From positions 1 through 40,605 of the forward strand of contig JAFRYG010000071.1 of NCBI GenBank assembly GCA_017441205.1: a stretch of 40,605 bases of DNA. The letters are read 5' to 3'. Below are positions 32,585 through 40,605 of the stretch, one piece after another. The notes beneath the pieces were generated by a model. That model searched no databases. It had not been told where the DNA came from and saw nothing but the letters and a program-made list of their open reading frames with translations. The position numbers and the translations under genes were made by a program. The DNA is from Pseudomonadota bacterium. GTDB taxonomy: Bacteria > Myxococcota_A > Bradymonadia > UBA4248. Numbering within the stretch: position 1 is the first letter of the stretch; each line of letters begins with the position of its first letter.

Positions 32585-35143
32585 TTACGAGAAAATCATT
32601 TCTCCGTTCTGCCAGTCTGCATGAATTACGCCGCCCTCTTCGACTGGCGTTGAGAGCAGATATTTGGCAAGCGGATTTTCGAGCTGTCGCTGTAATGCAC
32701 GTTTAAGCGGACGGGCACCATAAGCAATGTCGCATCCGGACTCTGCGAGTGCATCAAAAGCACGCTCGCTGAGCTCTATACTCACTTTGCGTTCACTCAG
32801 GCGAGCCTGAAGACGCTTGATCTGGATATTCAGAATTGCGCCTATCTGTTCGCGAGTCAGCGGGTTGAAGGTGATGATTTCATCCACACGGTTCAGGAAC
32901 TCAGGCTTGAACATCGAACGCAGTTTTGCAAGAACCGCTTCCTTGCGCTGTTCGACAGGAATATCCTGTCGCTGAAGAATATCACTGCCGACATTGCTGG
33001 TCATGATGATAACCGTATTCTTGAAATCGACAGTTCTGCCCTTGGAATCCGTCAGACGGCCATCATCCAGAATTTGCAGCAGCATATTGAACACATCCGG
33101 ATGGGCTTTCTCAATTTCATCAAACAGAACGACGCTGTAGGGTTTTCTTCGGACGCCTTCCGTCAGCTGTCCGCCTTCATCGTATCCGACATACCCCGGG
33201 GGGGCACCAACGAGACGACTGACGCTGTGTTTTTCCATATACTCGCTCATATCGAGACGCAGCATCGACTGCTCATCATTGAACAAAAGATCTGCCAGGG
33301 ATTTGGCCAGTTCCGTTTTACCGACACCCGTGGGGCCAAGGAATATAAAGCTCCCGATCGGTCGTCTGGGATCCTGAAGTCCGGCACGCGAACGGCGAAC
33401 GGCATCCGAAACTGATTTGACGGCTTCATCCTGACCAATCACCCGTTCATGCAGGCGCTTTTCGAGCTCAAGCAGCTTTTCCTGTTCTCCGGCGAGCATC
33501 TTCTGAACCGGTATTCCGGTCCATTTGGCAACGACGGCTGCAATATCTTCCGCTCGCACGGATTCGCGCAGGAATGACTGATTGTTGTCCGCATAGGATT
33601 TCAGCTCTGCGGTGATTCCTTCAATCGTTTTTTCGATTTCGGGGATTTGGCCGTAACGGATTTCCGCAGCCCTGTTATAGTCTCCCTGTCTCTGGACGTT
33701 TTCGACTTCAACACGCAAAGCATCGCGTTTTGCACGACATTCCTTCATCTTTTCGAGCAATTCGCGCTCGTGTTTCCATTGAGCTTTCATTCCTGCAGAT
33801 TTTTCGCGCATATTGGCGATTTCTTCTTCGGTTTTTCTCAGTCGTTCCAGGGAAACGTCATCCGTTTCTTTTTTCAGAGCCTGGCGCTGGATTTCGAGTT
33901 CAATGATTTCCCGTTCGATCTTGTCGATTGGCGTAGGCAGACTCTCGCTTTCCATCTTGAGTTCAGCGGCTGCTTCATCGACGAGGTCGATGGCTTTGTC
34001 CGGAAGAAAACGATCGGCAATATAGCGTTTGCTCAGATTCACTGCGGCGATGATTGCACCATCGGTGATACGGATTCCGTGATGAATTTCGTATCTCTCC
34101 TTGATACCACGCAATATCGTAATGGCATCCTGGACGCTGGGTTCATCGACCATCACCGGCTGAAACCTTCTTTCAAGAGCGGCATCCTTTTCGATGATGC
34201 GATATTCCTTGAGTGTCGTTGCACCCACGCACCTGAGCTCACCTCGGGCAAGCGCCGGCTTGAGCATATTTGAGGCATCCATTGCGCCTTCGGCGCCGCC
34301 GGCATGAACCAGCGTATGCAGTTCGTCTATGAACAGAATGATTGCCCCATCACTTGCGGCTATCTCCGAAAGAACGCTCTTTAATCGCTCTTCGAACTCA
34401 CCACGGTATTTGGCACCCGCGATCAGCAGTCCAAGATCGAGCGACAATACGCGCTTATTCTTCAGTGATTCCGGGACATCTCCGGATGCAATCCTCTGGG
34501 CGATGCCTTCGGCAATAGCTGTCTTGCCGACACCGGGTTCACCGATCAGAACAGGATTGTTCTTTGTCTTTCGGCTCAGAACCTGAAGTGTTCGACGTAT
34601 TTCTTCATTACGGCCAATAATGGGATCGAGTTTTCCCTTGCGTGCATCCTCAGTCAAATCGCGCGTATATTGTTTTAATGCCTCAAATGTCGACTCCGGG
34701 TTCTCGCTCGTCACTCTCTGATTGCCCCGAACATCCATGAGTGCCTGGAGCAAATCCTCGTATTTTACACCATTTTTAATCAGTATTTCCCGCGCCTGAC
34801 ACTTTTCGCGCGCCATGGCCAGAATAAAGTGTTCTGTCGATACATATTCATCGCGCATGTCCCGCGCAATCGACTGACTGGCTTCGAATACATTGTTGAG
34901 TTCCCGCGACATCGCAGCTTCCGCTCCGCTGACGCGCGGCAGTTTCAGCAGTGCTTCATCCAGAGATGACTGAATCCCCTTGGCTCCAATGCGTTCAAAC
35001 AGGGAGTTGACAATTCCACCCTGCTTGCAGAGTGCGCTGAGCAAATGAAGACTCAACAATTCTGAGTGGTGCAGCTGGGCACAGATACTTTGCATCGATT
35101 CAATGGCTTCTCTGGATTTAATCGTTAATTTATCTAATCTCAT
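32585..35143 (-). CDS. clpB: ATP-dependent disaggregase ClpB
   Basis: An 852-residue Hsp100 chaperone. It begins MRLDKLT as ClpB does, with a Clp N-domain, then AAA-1 (Walker A GEPGVGKT at 201-208, IDELHTL Walker B), a long middle coiled-coil rich in Glu/Lys/Arg (about 390-510), AAA-2 ([17 protein letters not shown] near 600, with [13 protein letters not shown]) and a C-terminal domain ending near the usual length. ClpB works with DnaK to recover aggregated protein after heat stress. I chose ATG 35143 because GGAGG is five bases before it. A longer frame extends to 35188 but lacks a signal. Two perfect palindromes lie upstream (35160 and 35217). The divergent neighbour is a TIGR04076 protein. 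Confidence 0.95.
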   Translation of the reverse strand: MRLDKLTIKSREAIESMQSICAQLHHSELLSLHLLSALCKQGGIVNSLFERIGAKGIQSSLDEALLKLPRVSGAEAAMSRELNNVFEASQSIARDMRDEYVSTEHFILAMAREKCQAREILIKNGVKYEDLLQALMDVRGNQRVTSENPESTFEALKQYTRDLTEDARKGKLDPIIGRNEEIRRTLQVLSRKTKNNPVLIGEPGVGKTAIAEGIAQRIASGDVPESLKNKRVLSLDLGLLIAGAKYRGEFEERLKSVLSEIAASDGAIILFIDELHTLVHAGGAEGAMDASNMLKPALARGELRCVGATTLKEYRIIEKDAALERRFQPVMVDEPSVQDAITILRGIKERYEIHHGIRITDGAIIAAVNLSKRYIADRFLPDKAIDLVDEAAAELKMESESLPTPIDKIEREIIELEIQRQALKKETDDVSLERLRKTEEEIANMREKSAGMKAQWKHERELLEKMKECRAKRDALRVEVENVQRQGDYNRAAEIRYGQIPEIEKTIEGITAELKSYADNNQSFLRESVRAEDIAAVVAKWTGIPVQKMLAGEQEKLLELEKRLHERVIGQDEAVKSVSDAVRRSRAGLQDPRRPIGSFIFLGPTGVGKTELAKSLADLLFNDEQSMLRLDMSEYMEKHSVSRLVGAPPGYVGYDEGGQLTEGVRRKPYSVVLFDEIEKAHPDVFNMLLQILDDGRLTDSKGRTVDFKNTVIIMTSNVGSDILQRQDIPVEQRKEAVLAKLRSMFKPEFLNRVDEIITFNPLTREQIGAILNIQIKRLQARLSERKVSIELSERAFDALAESGCDIAYGARPLKRALQRQLENPLAKYLLSTPVEEGGVIHADWQNGEMIFS

Positions 35144-35159
35144 CATAACCTCCATAACA

Positions 35160-35228
35160 ATTTGCCGGCAAATCCAATGAGCTGGCATGAACAGAGTCCA
35201 ATGTTAGTCACAATTTTTTGACGTCAAA
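35160..35228. promoter_or_regulatory. Two perfect palindromes between clpB and its divergent neighbour
   Basis: ATTTGCCGGCAAAT (35160-35173, inside the clpB leader) and TTTGACGTCAAA (35217-35228) are perfect palindromes of 14 and 12 bases. They do not match CIRCE (TTAGCACTC) or other heat-shock operators that I know. Either could be a repressor site controlling clpB or both genes. Position alone supports this. Confidence 0.35.
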
Positions 35229-35274
35229 TGTATTTTTTGGCAGACTTGGGCAGCTGTTCAGGGAGATATATATA

Positions 35275-35622
35275 ATGAAGAAAGTCAGAATCACCGCAAT
35301 CCGAAAAGCCCACTATCAGGATCTGATCGATCAGTACGAAAATCCGATTAAACATGCCTGCTGCATTCAGGAGGGCCAGGTCTTTATCGCAAACGGCTGG
35401 GAGCGGCCGGAAGGATTGTGTCAGAGCGCCTGGGATTCCATGTCTGCTTTCGTGATGACACTCGCCTGTGGCGGTGAAAATATATACGATGGCTGGATGA
35501 AAAATAAGAAATCCGCCATGATCTCATGCAATGACGGATTCAGACCGGTCAGCTTTCTCATTGAGGCACTTTCTGATGATGCCGTGCCTTCTGATGAAGC
35601 AGATGAGCATCCTCAGGCATGA
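35275..35622 (+). CDS. TIGR04076 family protein
   Basis: A 115-residue cytoplasmic protein. It starts MKKVRITAIRKAHYQDLIDQY and shows the family's order of blocks: a Cys-containing stretch (HACCIQEGQVF), EGLCQSAWDSM, TLACGGE and the C-terminal FRPVSFLIEAL. These small proteins are widespread in anaerobes and their role is unknown; conserved cysteines suggest metal or redox chemistry. GGGAG about nine bases before ATG 35275 supports the start. The last 65 bases overlap, tail to tail, the 3' end of the lipoprotein gene on the opposite strand. It is divergent from clpB. Confidence 0.75.
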   Translation: MKKVRITAIRKAHYQDLIDQYENPIKHACCIQEGQVFIANGWERPEGLCQSAWDSMSAFVMTLACGGENIYDGWMKNKKSAMISCNDGFRPVSFLIEALSDDAVPSDEADEHPQA

Positions 35623-36799
35623 TGTCGTCGACAGTAAACGGGAATTCATCCGGATGACGAACGCTGACATGTTTGGTAATGCGCTTGACACCGGTCGAAC
35701 GGGGATCCTTTAACCATGCGGTGAATACGCCTGCCGGCTGAATGCTGTACTTGTAATCCGTGTTTTTAGGGTAACACGCATGCGTGCGCATGATAAAACC
35801 ATCCTCATGCCACGGAATATTCAGCATATTGTCTTTATATTGCTGCGAATATCCCCAGTATTGCTCGGCATTCGAAACGTACAGCGCTGAAACTGTGCGA
35901 TGATGCTTTTTCAGAAATTCAGAAATCGCATTCAATGCAACCGAATCCAGCAGATTTGCCTGCATGACGACAAAGCGATCGGCGCGCACCAGATCCCGGA
36001 TGTAGCTGTAGATTTCCGGATCATTCGCAAAATTCGGCCATTCCTGCGCACGCAGAATATCAAATTTGTGGCGCACGCCATAAAGAACAGATCGGAAGCG
36101 CTTGGCAATGGCCTTCTTCAGTGGATGGTCTTTGTACAGTTCCAGCATCAGTTCGTGGACTTCTTCCTTGTCGCGAAGATGGGATTTAAAACACTCGATA
36201 TCATCGCATAATCTGAATAATGCGGCATAGCCCATATTGGTAAAGACGGCCCACGGATCGTAGTCGGTGGCGAAAACGAGCGTCGGACGCATCCAGCCAA
36301 TAAAGACGTAGGTTTGGTCTGTTCCGACACCGATGTAGGTTCCGCCTTTATTGGTCAGAACTTCTTTGAACAGATCGGGATGCTTTTCATCGCTGACGGG
36401 GAAATGATTGCCTTCCTTGAACTTTTCGACGGCATTGAGTACTTCGGGTTCCATATCCCAGGGGAGTTCCCGGATTTCGCCGACGATTTCAGGCGAAAGA
36501 ACTGTCAGATTTTCTGATATTCCACCATCGCCGGCTGGAACATTTTCCTGACTGTCTGGGGCTGCAGAGGATTCTTCGTTATCCTGAACGACAGGGACGA
36601 CGGGTTCCGCAGCATCCTGAGCAGCCGGAGGCTGTTCTTCATCCCTATTTTCCGGGATAGGTGCTGCTTCATCGGGTGCAGCTGCGACCGGCGTTTCCGG
36701 TACTGCTGCATCATCACGATCAGTGCTGATCAGGCTGCATCCGGCAAGACTGCACAGAAGCACGAAACAGATTGCAATGAGTATTATAAAATGATGCAT
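35558..36799 (-). CDS. Lipoprotein resembling the LIC_10091 family
   Basis: A 413-residue lipoprotein starting at ATG 36799 (signal MHHFIILIAICFVLLC, lipobox LAGC with Cys21); a longer frame starts 36 bases upstream, inside the tail of the gene before it. Residues 25-115 form an Ala/Pro/Glu/Asp-rich linker. From about 140 the sequence GGTYIGVGTDQTYVFIGW, followed by ATDYDPWAVF, resembles the LIC_10091-type domain (G.Y.GVG.EQN ... VDIR), which has a methyltransferase-like fold. Later blocks (RADRFVVMQANLLD) fit that idea. This assignment is from memory of the motif. It likely follows the cysteine-rich lipoprotein gene in an operon; its 3' end overlaps the TIGR04076 gene by 65 bases. Confidence 0.6.
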   Translation of the reverse strand: MHHFIILIAICFVLLCSLAGCSLISTDRDDAAVPETPVAAAPDEAAPIPENRDEEQPPAAQDAAEPVVPVVQDNEESSAAPDSQENVPAGDGGISENLTVLSPEIVGEIRELPWDMEPEVLNAVEKFKEGNHFPVSDEKHPDLFKEVLTNKGGTYIGVGTDQTYVFIGWMRPTLVFATDYDPWAVFTNMGYAALFRLCDDIECFKSHLRDKEEVHELMLELYKDHPLKKAIAKRFRSVLYGVRHKFDILRAQEWPNFANDPEIYSYIRDLVRADRFVVMQANLLDSVALNAISEFLKKHHRTVSALYVSNAEQYWGYSQQYKDNMLNIPWHEDGFIMRTHACYPKNTDYKYSIQPAGVFTAWLKDPRSTGVKRITKHVSVRHPDEFPFTVDDIMPEDAHLLHQKARHHQKVPQ

Positions 36800-36818
36800 A
36801 GACTGGATTCGCACAGAA

Positions 36819-38663
36819 TTACTCAGCACAGCCATCTTTGGATTGATTGCATCCCTTTGAACAAGCCGATCGCTTCGTTCTTACCCAATAATTCTTGGAA
36901 CCCGAATCATTATCGGCATGCAGACATGTCTTTTCAGTCAAAATATCTACTGAATTCTGCGTTTCGCAGCTCTTTTTGACTTCATTCAGTTTTGTGCATT
37001 CATCAGTTTCATCAAAACAGTCCGCATATTCGTGAGCTGCAAATGACTTGCAATGCGCCTCAAACTCCACGCAGTCTATCTTTTCTATCTTTCCATTCGA
37101 ACAATAGGACAGCTCTTCGCCGGAACAACTGTCGGGTTCTGCACATTTGATGACCGGCGGAAGTTTGCTGCAGTACAGATTGTCATCGTCGCATTCGTAC
37201 TGACAAAGCGTGTAATAGCCGAAATCGGCATAATTCAGCGCCAGATAACCACCACCGAAAGCCGGTGCACACTGATATGTCGATTCATAATAGAGCAATC
37301 CGCCGTCTTTCTTCGTTTCGGAGGAACAATAGGGAACTTCTTCCGGTGTCGTGCCTTTGCAGAATTCCGACACGAAGGAATCACAGAATGCAGGATGCCA
37401 TGTGTCTCCATAGATTTCAGTAAAATCACCGACTTTGCAGCCCTCGGGACATTGGTTGCGATAAATGCCTTTGGTGGTTGCACAGGCGACGGCTTCTCCT
37501 GAATCAGTACAGTATTCGACGAATGTATCCGTGTCGCATTTCGTTCCGTCGGCGGCTTCGAGCTCCCAATTGGGTACGCAGACAGAATTGACACAGGTTT
37601 CATCGTCCTTGCACGTCACATTCCAGCATAATTCGGTCGCAACACAATTGCCGGATGAACATTTTTCATCCTTGCCGCACGGCTTCTGATCAGTCCACTT
37701 GCCATCGATGCATTTCTGAGGCACTCCGTCTTTCGTGCATTGACCGCTATCCCCCGTGCATTCTTTCGTGACAGTGCTGCCGACGCACGAACCATAAACG
37801 CACTTCTGGTCCTTAGGACACGGATCTTTCTTTACCCAGGCATTTCCTTCACAACGTATGGGCGCATTGTTGTCACCGCACTTCACGCTGCCGTTGGTGC
37901 ATTCCCGTTCCTTGATCATATCCGTGCATTTTCCATAAACGCACATTTTCCCTTTCGGGCAGGGATCTTGTTTAACCCAGTCATTATTTTCACAGATGAT
38001 GGGCGCACCGTCGCTGTCGCATTTCATGCTCCCCGTATTGCATGCTTTCGTCGTTACCGGTTTCGCGCAATATCCGTTCACACAGGTGCGGCCATCACTG
38101 CATGGATTCATCTTAACCCAGCGATTGCCAATGCACTTGTTCGGAATGCTGTTCTCGTCGCACTTCGTGCTTCCCGACATACAATTATCAACAACTGCCG
38201 GAAGTTGACATCTGCCCTCACTGCATTCCAGGCCATCGGCGCACGCTGCCTGTTTTGCCCAGGAATTGTTCACGCATTTGAGAGGAATGCCGTCACTTCC
38301 GCACATGACTTCGTCATTCGTACAGTTCTGAACCACTGAATCGGACTTTGTACAAAAGCCATTGACGCACTTCAGATCACTCCCGCAGGCAGCTTGTCTT
38401 ACCCACACACTGCCCTCACACTTGAGCGGGATCCCATCTGTATCGCACATGGTACTCCCATTACTGCAGACTGTTGCCGACACACAGGCGCCATTCAGAC
38501 ACCCGTTCGGACATGGCGTGGGAACGAGCTTGCCATCGACACAGAGATTGGCCATGTTGTTGTCAATGCATTGAGAAACACAGGAATTGTCACTGGAATC
38601 ATCGCATGCCTGCAGAATACAGAACACACCGCATAAAAGTACGAGAGTTATTTTCTTACGCAT
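36819..38663 (-). CDS. Cysteine-rich repeat lipoprotein
   Basis: A 614-residue lipoprotein starting at ATG 38663 (MRKKITLVLLCGVF, lipobox LQAC with Cys20; GGCGG lies six bases upstream). From about 40 to 330 it has seven to eight units of about 45 residues of the type C..G...C...G.P..C....WV...C......C..G.C. From about 370 there is an irregular cysteine-rich domain (VTCKDDETCVNSVC, PEGCKVGDFTEIYG, YECDDDNLYC, SPSC-like clusters). It resembles secreted myxobacterial repeat proteins with no known enzyme activity. It is upstream of the LIC_10091-like lipoprotein with about 19 bases between stop and the chosen start, so the two are probably co-transcribed. Confidence 0.75.
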   Translation of the reverse strand: MRKKITLVLLCGVFCILQACDDSSDNSCVSQCIDNNMANLCVDGKLVPTPCPNGCLNGACVSATVCSNGSTMCDTDGIPLKCEGSVWVRQAACGSDLKCVNGFCTKSDSVVQNCTNDEVMCGSDGIPLKCVNNSWAKQAACADGLECSEGRCQLPAVVDNCMSGSTKCDENSIPNKCIGNRWVKMNPCSDGRTCVNGYCAKPVTTKACNTGSMKCDSDGAPIICENNDWVKQDPCPKGKMCVYGKCTDMIKERECTNGSVKCGDNNAPIRCEGNAWVKKDPCPKDQKCVYGSCVGSTVTKECTGDSGQCTKDGVPQKCIDGKWTDQKPCGKDEKCSSGNCVATELCWNVTCKDDETCVNSVCVPNWELEAADGTKCDTDTFVEYCTDSGEAVACATTKGIYRNQCPEGCKVGDFTEIYGDTWHPAFCDSFVSEFCKGTTPEEVPYCSSETKKDGGLLYYESTYQCAPAFGGGYLALNYADFGYYTLCQYECDDDNLYCSKLPPVIKCAEPDSCSGEELSYCSNGKIEKIDCVEFEAHCKSFAAHEYADCFDETDECTKLNEVKKSCETQNSVDILTEKTCLHADNDSGSKNYWVRTKRSACSKGCNQSKDGCAE

Positions 38664-38896
38664 ATACATCCGCCATATCGAAGAAATTCCAAAGACCCTG
38701 TATCCCGGAATGAACAATTCTCTGTGTATCACCGAAAAATCAAACGTGACTCCTCACTTTTCATTGATACGCCAATCGGCATCAGACGCAAAAATCTAGT
38801 GAAAATAAAACACGTATGTCAAGGGGCGCGGCATTTTCATTGACTGCAGTCAGCCGATAAGTCGTTCCATAAGATGTCTTTTCTGTACCCCGGATC

Positions 38897-39868
38897 CTAT
38901 CTGCCTTCAAAATGCCCACCGATGTCGCAGGTATCAAAGATCCGATCGACAGCGGCCAGATAATCCACGCAATTCCTGGCTTTGCGGATCTTATGAACCA
39001 GTTTTTCGGCTCCCGCAAAATTACACCCCAGATAAAACCAGAGTTCATTCATGCGATGGAGCAGCGTGGATGTTCCGTATTGAAGCGCATCGTATGCACG
39101 ATAGAGCTCATCATGATAGAGACGAAGTTCCTGTTTGGTTATCGCTTTTCCTCCCTTCATTTCGCGTATCAGCGCCGGATTGGCAATCAGACCGCGCGCC
39201 GGCATTACCGCATGTATCTGCGGATACCGCGCAAAACGTTCCTTCCATGATTCATAATCGGCCTTCGAAAACAGATTTCCATTGTAACAGATGCGATGTC
39301 TGGTCTTTTCTGCACATGCCTGAAATACATCGTGATTGGGACGCCCCTGATACATATCCCGGCGCGTCCTCGGGTGAATGATGAGTTCATCCAGCGGATA
39401 CTGATTGAAGATCTCAATCATCCGCAGCGCGTCGTCAAAATTGTCCGTCCCCAGGCGCGTCTTGATCGAGATCCGCATCCCGGTTTTGGCTGAACCCTCA
39501 AAAATCCCATCCAGAAAAACCTTCAAATTCTCAAGATTATCGAGCATTCCGCTGCCTTTGTGCCGCGAAACGATCGTCTGCCTCGGACACCCGAGATTCA
39601 GATTCACGACGGAATAATTGCGCTGCCTGAGCTCTTCACATGCCCATAAAAACAAATCAACCTTGTTGGCCATGATCTGCGGAATCAGCGAAATTCCCTG
39701 ATTATTCTGAGGATCGATGTCTTTCTTTTCGCGCGTCTCAAGCTCGTGCGTCTGTTTGGGCTGGATAAAGGGCGCATAATACGCATCCGGACCGCCAAAC
39801 AGAGCGTGATGGACATTCCGGTAGGTATATCCCGTAATTCCTTCAAGCGGAGCAAAATAGTATTTCAT
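38897..39868 (-). CDS. tRNA-dihydrouridine synthase
   Basis: A 323-residue flavoenzyme of the Dus family that reduces uridine to dihydrouridine in tRNA using FMN and NADPH. It begins with APLEGIT (the usual APM.GVT), has the catalytic NLNLGCP with Cys94, then SRHKGSGML, SIKTRLG (Lys136) and IIHPRTR (His165), and later ARGLIANP for FMN phosphate binding. Length and motif order are normal for Dus. GAGGAG with a five-base spacer supports ATG 39868. The exact subtype (A, B or C) cannot be told by eye. It stands alone; its downstream gap of about 230 bases to the next gene end holds no clear feature. Confidence 0.92.
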   Translation of the reverse strand: MKYYFAPLEGITGYTYRNVHHALFGGPDAYYAPFIQPKQTHELETREKKDIDPQNNQGISLIPQIMANKVDLFLWACEELRQRNYSVVNLNLGCPRQTIVSRHKGSGMLDNLENLKVFLDGIFEGSAKTGMRISIKTRLGTDNFDDALRMIEIFNQYPLDELIIHPRTRRDMYQGRPNHDVFQACAEKTRHRICYNGNLFSKADYESWKERFARYPQIHAVMPARGLIANPALIREMKGGKAITKQELRLYHDELYRAYDALQYGTSTLLHRMNELWFYLGCNFAGAEKLVHKIRKARNCVDYLAAVDRIFDTCDIGGHFEGR

Positions 39869-39900
39869 CCCATCTCCTCACTGTGTCATCACAGTTCATT

Positions 39901-39950
39901 GGAACGTCTTTAACAACCCCCAACAAAGCACTGACGTTCCGTGCAACGTC
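39901..39950 (+). repeat. GACGTTCC inverted repeat, second copy of the element near pal
   Basis: GGAACGTC (39901) faces GACGTTCC (39933), and GACGTT then faces AACGTC across CCGTGC. The piece GACGTTCCGTGCAACGTCT followed by CTGCTG matches the element at 28180 at most positions. It lies upstream of the Dus gene start. Its role is unknown. Confidence 0.45.
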
Positions 39951-40061
39951 TCTGCTGACAACTGACAAAATAATGAACTTTTTAATCCGTTTGACCATTT
40001 TATCGTCTATAATGCCTCCGCCCGTCGCGTAAAGGACGTGGTTTACGTATGCGAAGAAGCC

Positions 40062-40307
40062 ATGAGAGCCTGTTATACATTATATCGTACATTTGATGCT
40101 GCGACCGATAAAGAATTCAAGCATCTGAGATGCCCCGGAGTCAGAGGGGATTTCCGGTATGTCTTTGATTGTGCTGTGGCCTATTTGAAATATGCCGAAC
40201 CGGGCACCTATCGAATCGCTGAATTTACAAACATGGATGGGCGGAAAATGCCGGCTTTGTCCGGAAAATCCGGGACTGCCACGTTTTGTCAGGCGCCGCC
40301 CAGATAA
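40062..40307 (+). CDS. Small hypothetical protein, doubtful
   Basis: A frame of 81 codons from ATG 40062 (MRACYTLYRTFD ... YLKYAEPGTYRIAEF). The Shine-Dalgarno is weak (GAAG). It has a mix of charged and aromatic residues that looks protein-like in the first 60 residues, but the tail is less so. No family is recognised. TATAAT occurs upstream at 40008 but without a correctly spaced -35. A hairpin array follows after the stop. Confidence 0.25.
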   Translation: MRACYTLYRTFDAATDKEFKHLRCPGVRGDFRYVFDCAVAYLKYAEPGTYRIAEFTNMDGRKMPALSGKSGTATFCQAPPR

Positions 40308-40327
40308 GTCCTTCTAAATCTTTTGGT

Positions 40328-40402
40328 GGCGCGCTATTGGCCCATCGGCCAATACGCTCGCCGGTGCGCGCGGCTATTTGCTGATGGCAAATACGCAGCG
40401 CG
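40328..40402 (+). repeat. Array of two intergenic hairpins (variable-stem family)
   Basis: 40328-40362: GGCGCGC-TAT-TGGCC against GGCCA-ATA-C-GCTCGCC, one outer mismatch. 40366-40402: GCGGC-TAT-TTGC against GCAA-ATA-C-GC followed by AGCGCG. Three bases separate them. Both have the unpaired C (plus orientation). They lie between the 16S terminator and the small frame at 40062. Confidence 0.75.
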
Positions 40403-40433
40403 ATCTTTTTGCGGGGTTGTTTTCGGCAAAAAC

Positions 40434-40461
40434 GAAAAAAAGCCAAAGCTGAACAGCTTTG
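40434..40461 (-). terminator. Intrinsic terminator downstream of the 16S rRNA gene
   Basis: On the minus strand CAAAGCTG pairs exactly with CAGCTTTG around a two-base apex (TT) and is followed by GGC and a run of seven T. It is 125 bases past the 16S 3' end, on the same strand, and has no tRNA or 23S gene before it. Confidence 0.8.
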
Positions 40462-40513
40462 ACTTCATTCCCATCGAAAACCAGAGAGAGAATTACAGTA
40501 GTGCGTATGACCA

Positions 40514-40558
40514 CGCGATATGTATAGACGTGCGGTCCGCGCGTCTATACATATCGCG
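40514..40558. other. 45-bp near-perfect palindrome in the 16S trailer
   Basis: CGCGATATGTATAGACG pairs with its exact complement, and the stem continues through GCGG/CCGC with one T-G pair, leaving a single central T. It lies 28 bases past the 16S 3' end. Fourteen of its bases (minus strand AGACGCGCGGACCG) also occur at 187-200 inside the large hairpin near the left end of the window. Confidence 0.7.
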
Positions 40559-40585
40559 CATCCGCATATCCCATAAATATCCGTT

Positions 40586-40605
40586 AAAGGAGGTGATCCA
40601 TCCCC
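40586..40605 (-). rRNA. 3' end of 16S rRNA (partial)
   Basis: The minus strand reads GGGGATGGATCACCTCCTTT, the universal 3' end of bacterial 16S rRNA with the anti-Shine-Dalgarno CCTCC. Only 20 bases are in the window, and the rest would lie beyond the right edge. The AAAGGAGGTGATCCA string on the plus strand is too specific to be a chance ribosome binding site. Confidence 0.85.

Noticed and set aside
40008..40013. TATAAT upstream of the small frame at 40062
   Set aside because: The nearest TTGACC is only 11 bases upstream, too close for a sigma-70 promoter, and the frame itself is doubtful.
40310..40585. tRNA-Ile or tRNA-Ala in the 16S trailer
   Set aside because: No T-loop (GGTTCGA.TCC) or acceptor pairing was found on either strand.

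Overview
The window looks like a contig end from a Gram-negative bacterium related to the Myxococcota/Bradymonadota (former Deltaproteobacteria). The support is the many long secreted lipoproteins built from cysteine-rich repeats (including the CGNG..D.GE.CD repeat typical of myxobacteria), a TolB-Pal outer-membrane module, and nuclease-like genes of the Rpn and AAA-ATPase-like families. The taxonomy is inference; no full phylogenetic marker is present. The last 20 bases are the complement of the 3' end of a 16S rRNA gene, which is also a common place for an assembly to break.

Left part (1-12 kb) is accessory. An Rpn-type nuclease gene carries a possible internal small gene and is followed by two repeated pieces of its own C-terminal coding region and a remnant of a DUF1016 nuclease gene. 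An AT-rich block on the minus strand follows: a DUF262/DUF1524 (GmrSD-like) restriction protein, a lipoprotein coupled to it by a 4-base overlap, and an LRR lipoprotein. Next come an AAA-ATPase/PD-(D/E)XK protein and a lipoprotein with two C39-like peptidase domains. The start region of that lipoprotein is clearly homologous to the start of the DUF262 gene.

Middle part (12-26 kb) is mostly surface proteins: a LamG plus glycerophosphodiesterase lipoprotein with an 18-unit QDPNQ linker, a 1631-residue lipoprotein with about 37 cysteine modules and an FG-GAP/CARDB-like end, an Ala-Pro-rich lipoprotein, a diacylglycerol-kinase-like enzyme, and a cysteine-rich metallophosphoesterase lipoprotein.

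Right part (26-40.6 kb) is closer to core genome: TolB-Pal-TolB, a lipoprotein with three DsbA-like domains, ClpB, a TIGR04076 protein, two more lipoproteins, a tRNA-dihydrouridine synthase, and the 16S end followed on its own strand by an intrinsic terminator.

The most unusual feature is spread through the intergenic spaces: at least 20 hairpins with one shared architecture but different stem sequences. Each has an outer stem, a TAT/ATA segment, an inner stem and a single unpaired base (nearly always C) next to ATA. They lie in tandem arrays a few bases apart, and all members of an array point the same way. I know of no standard repeat class that fits; it is the best candidate here for an undescribed system.
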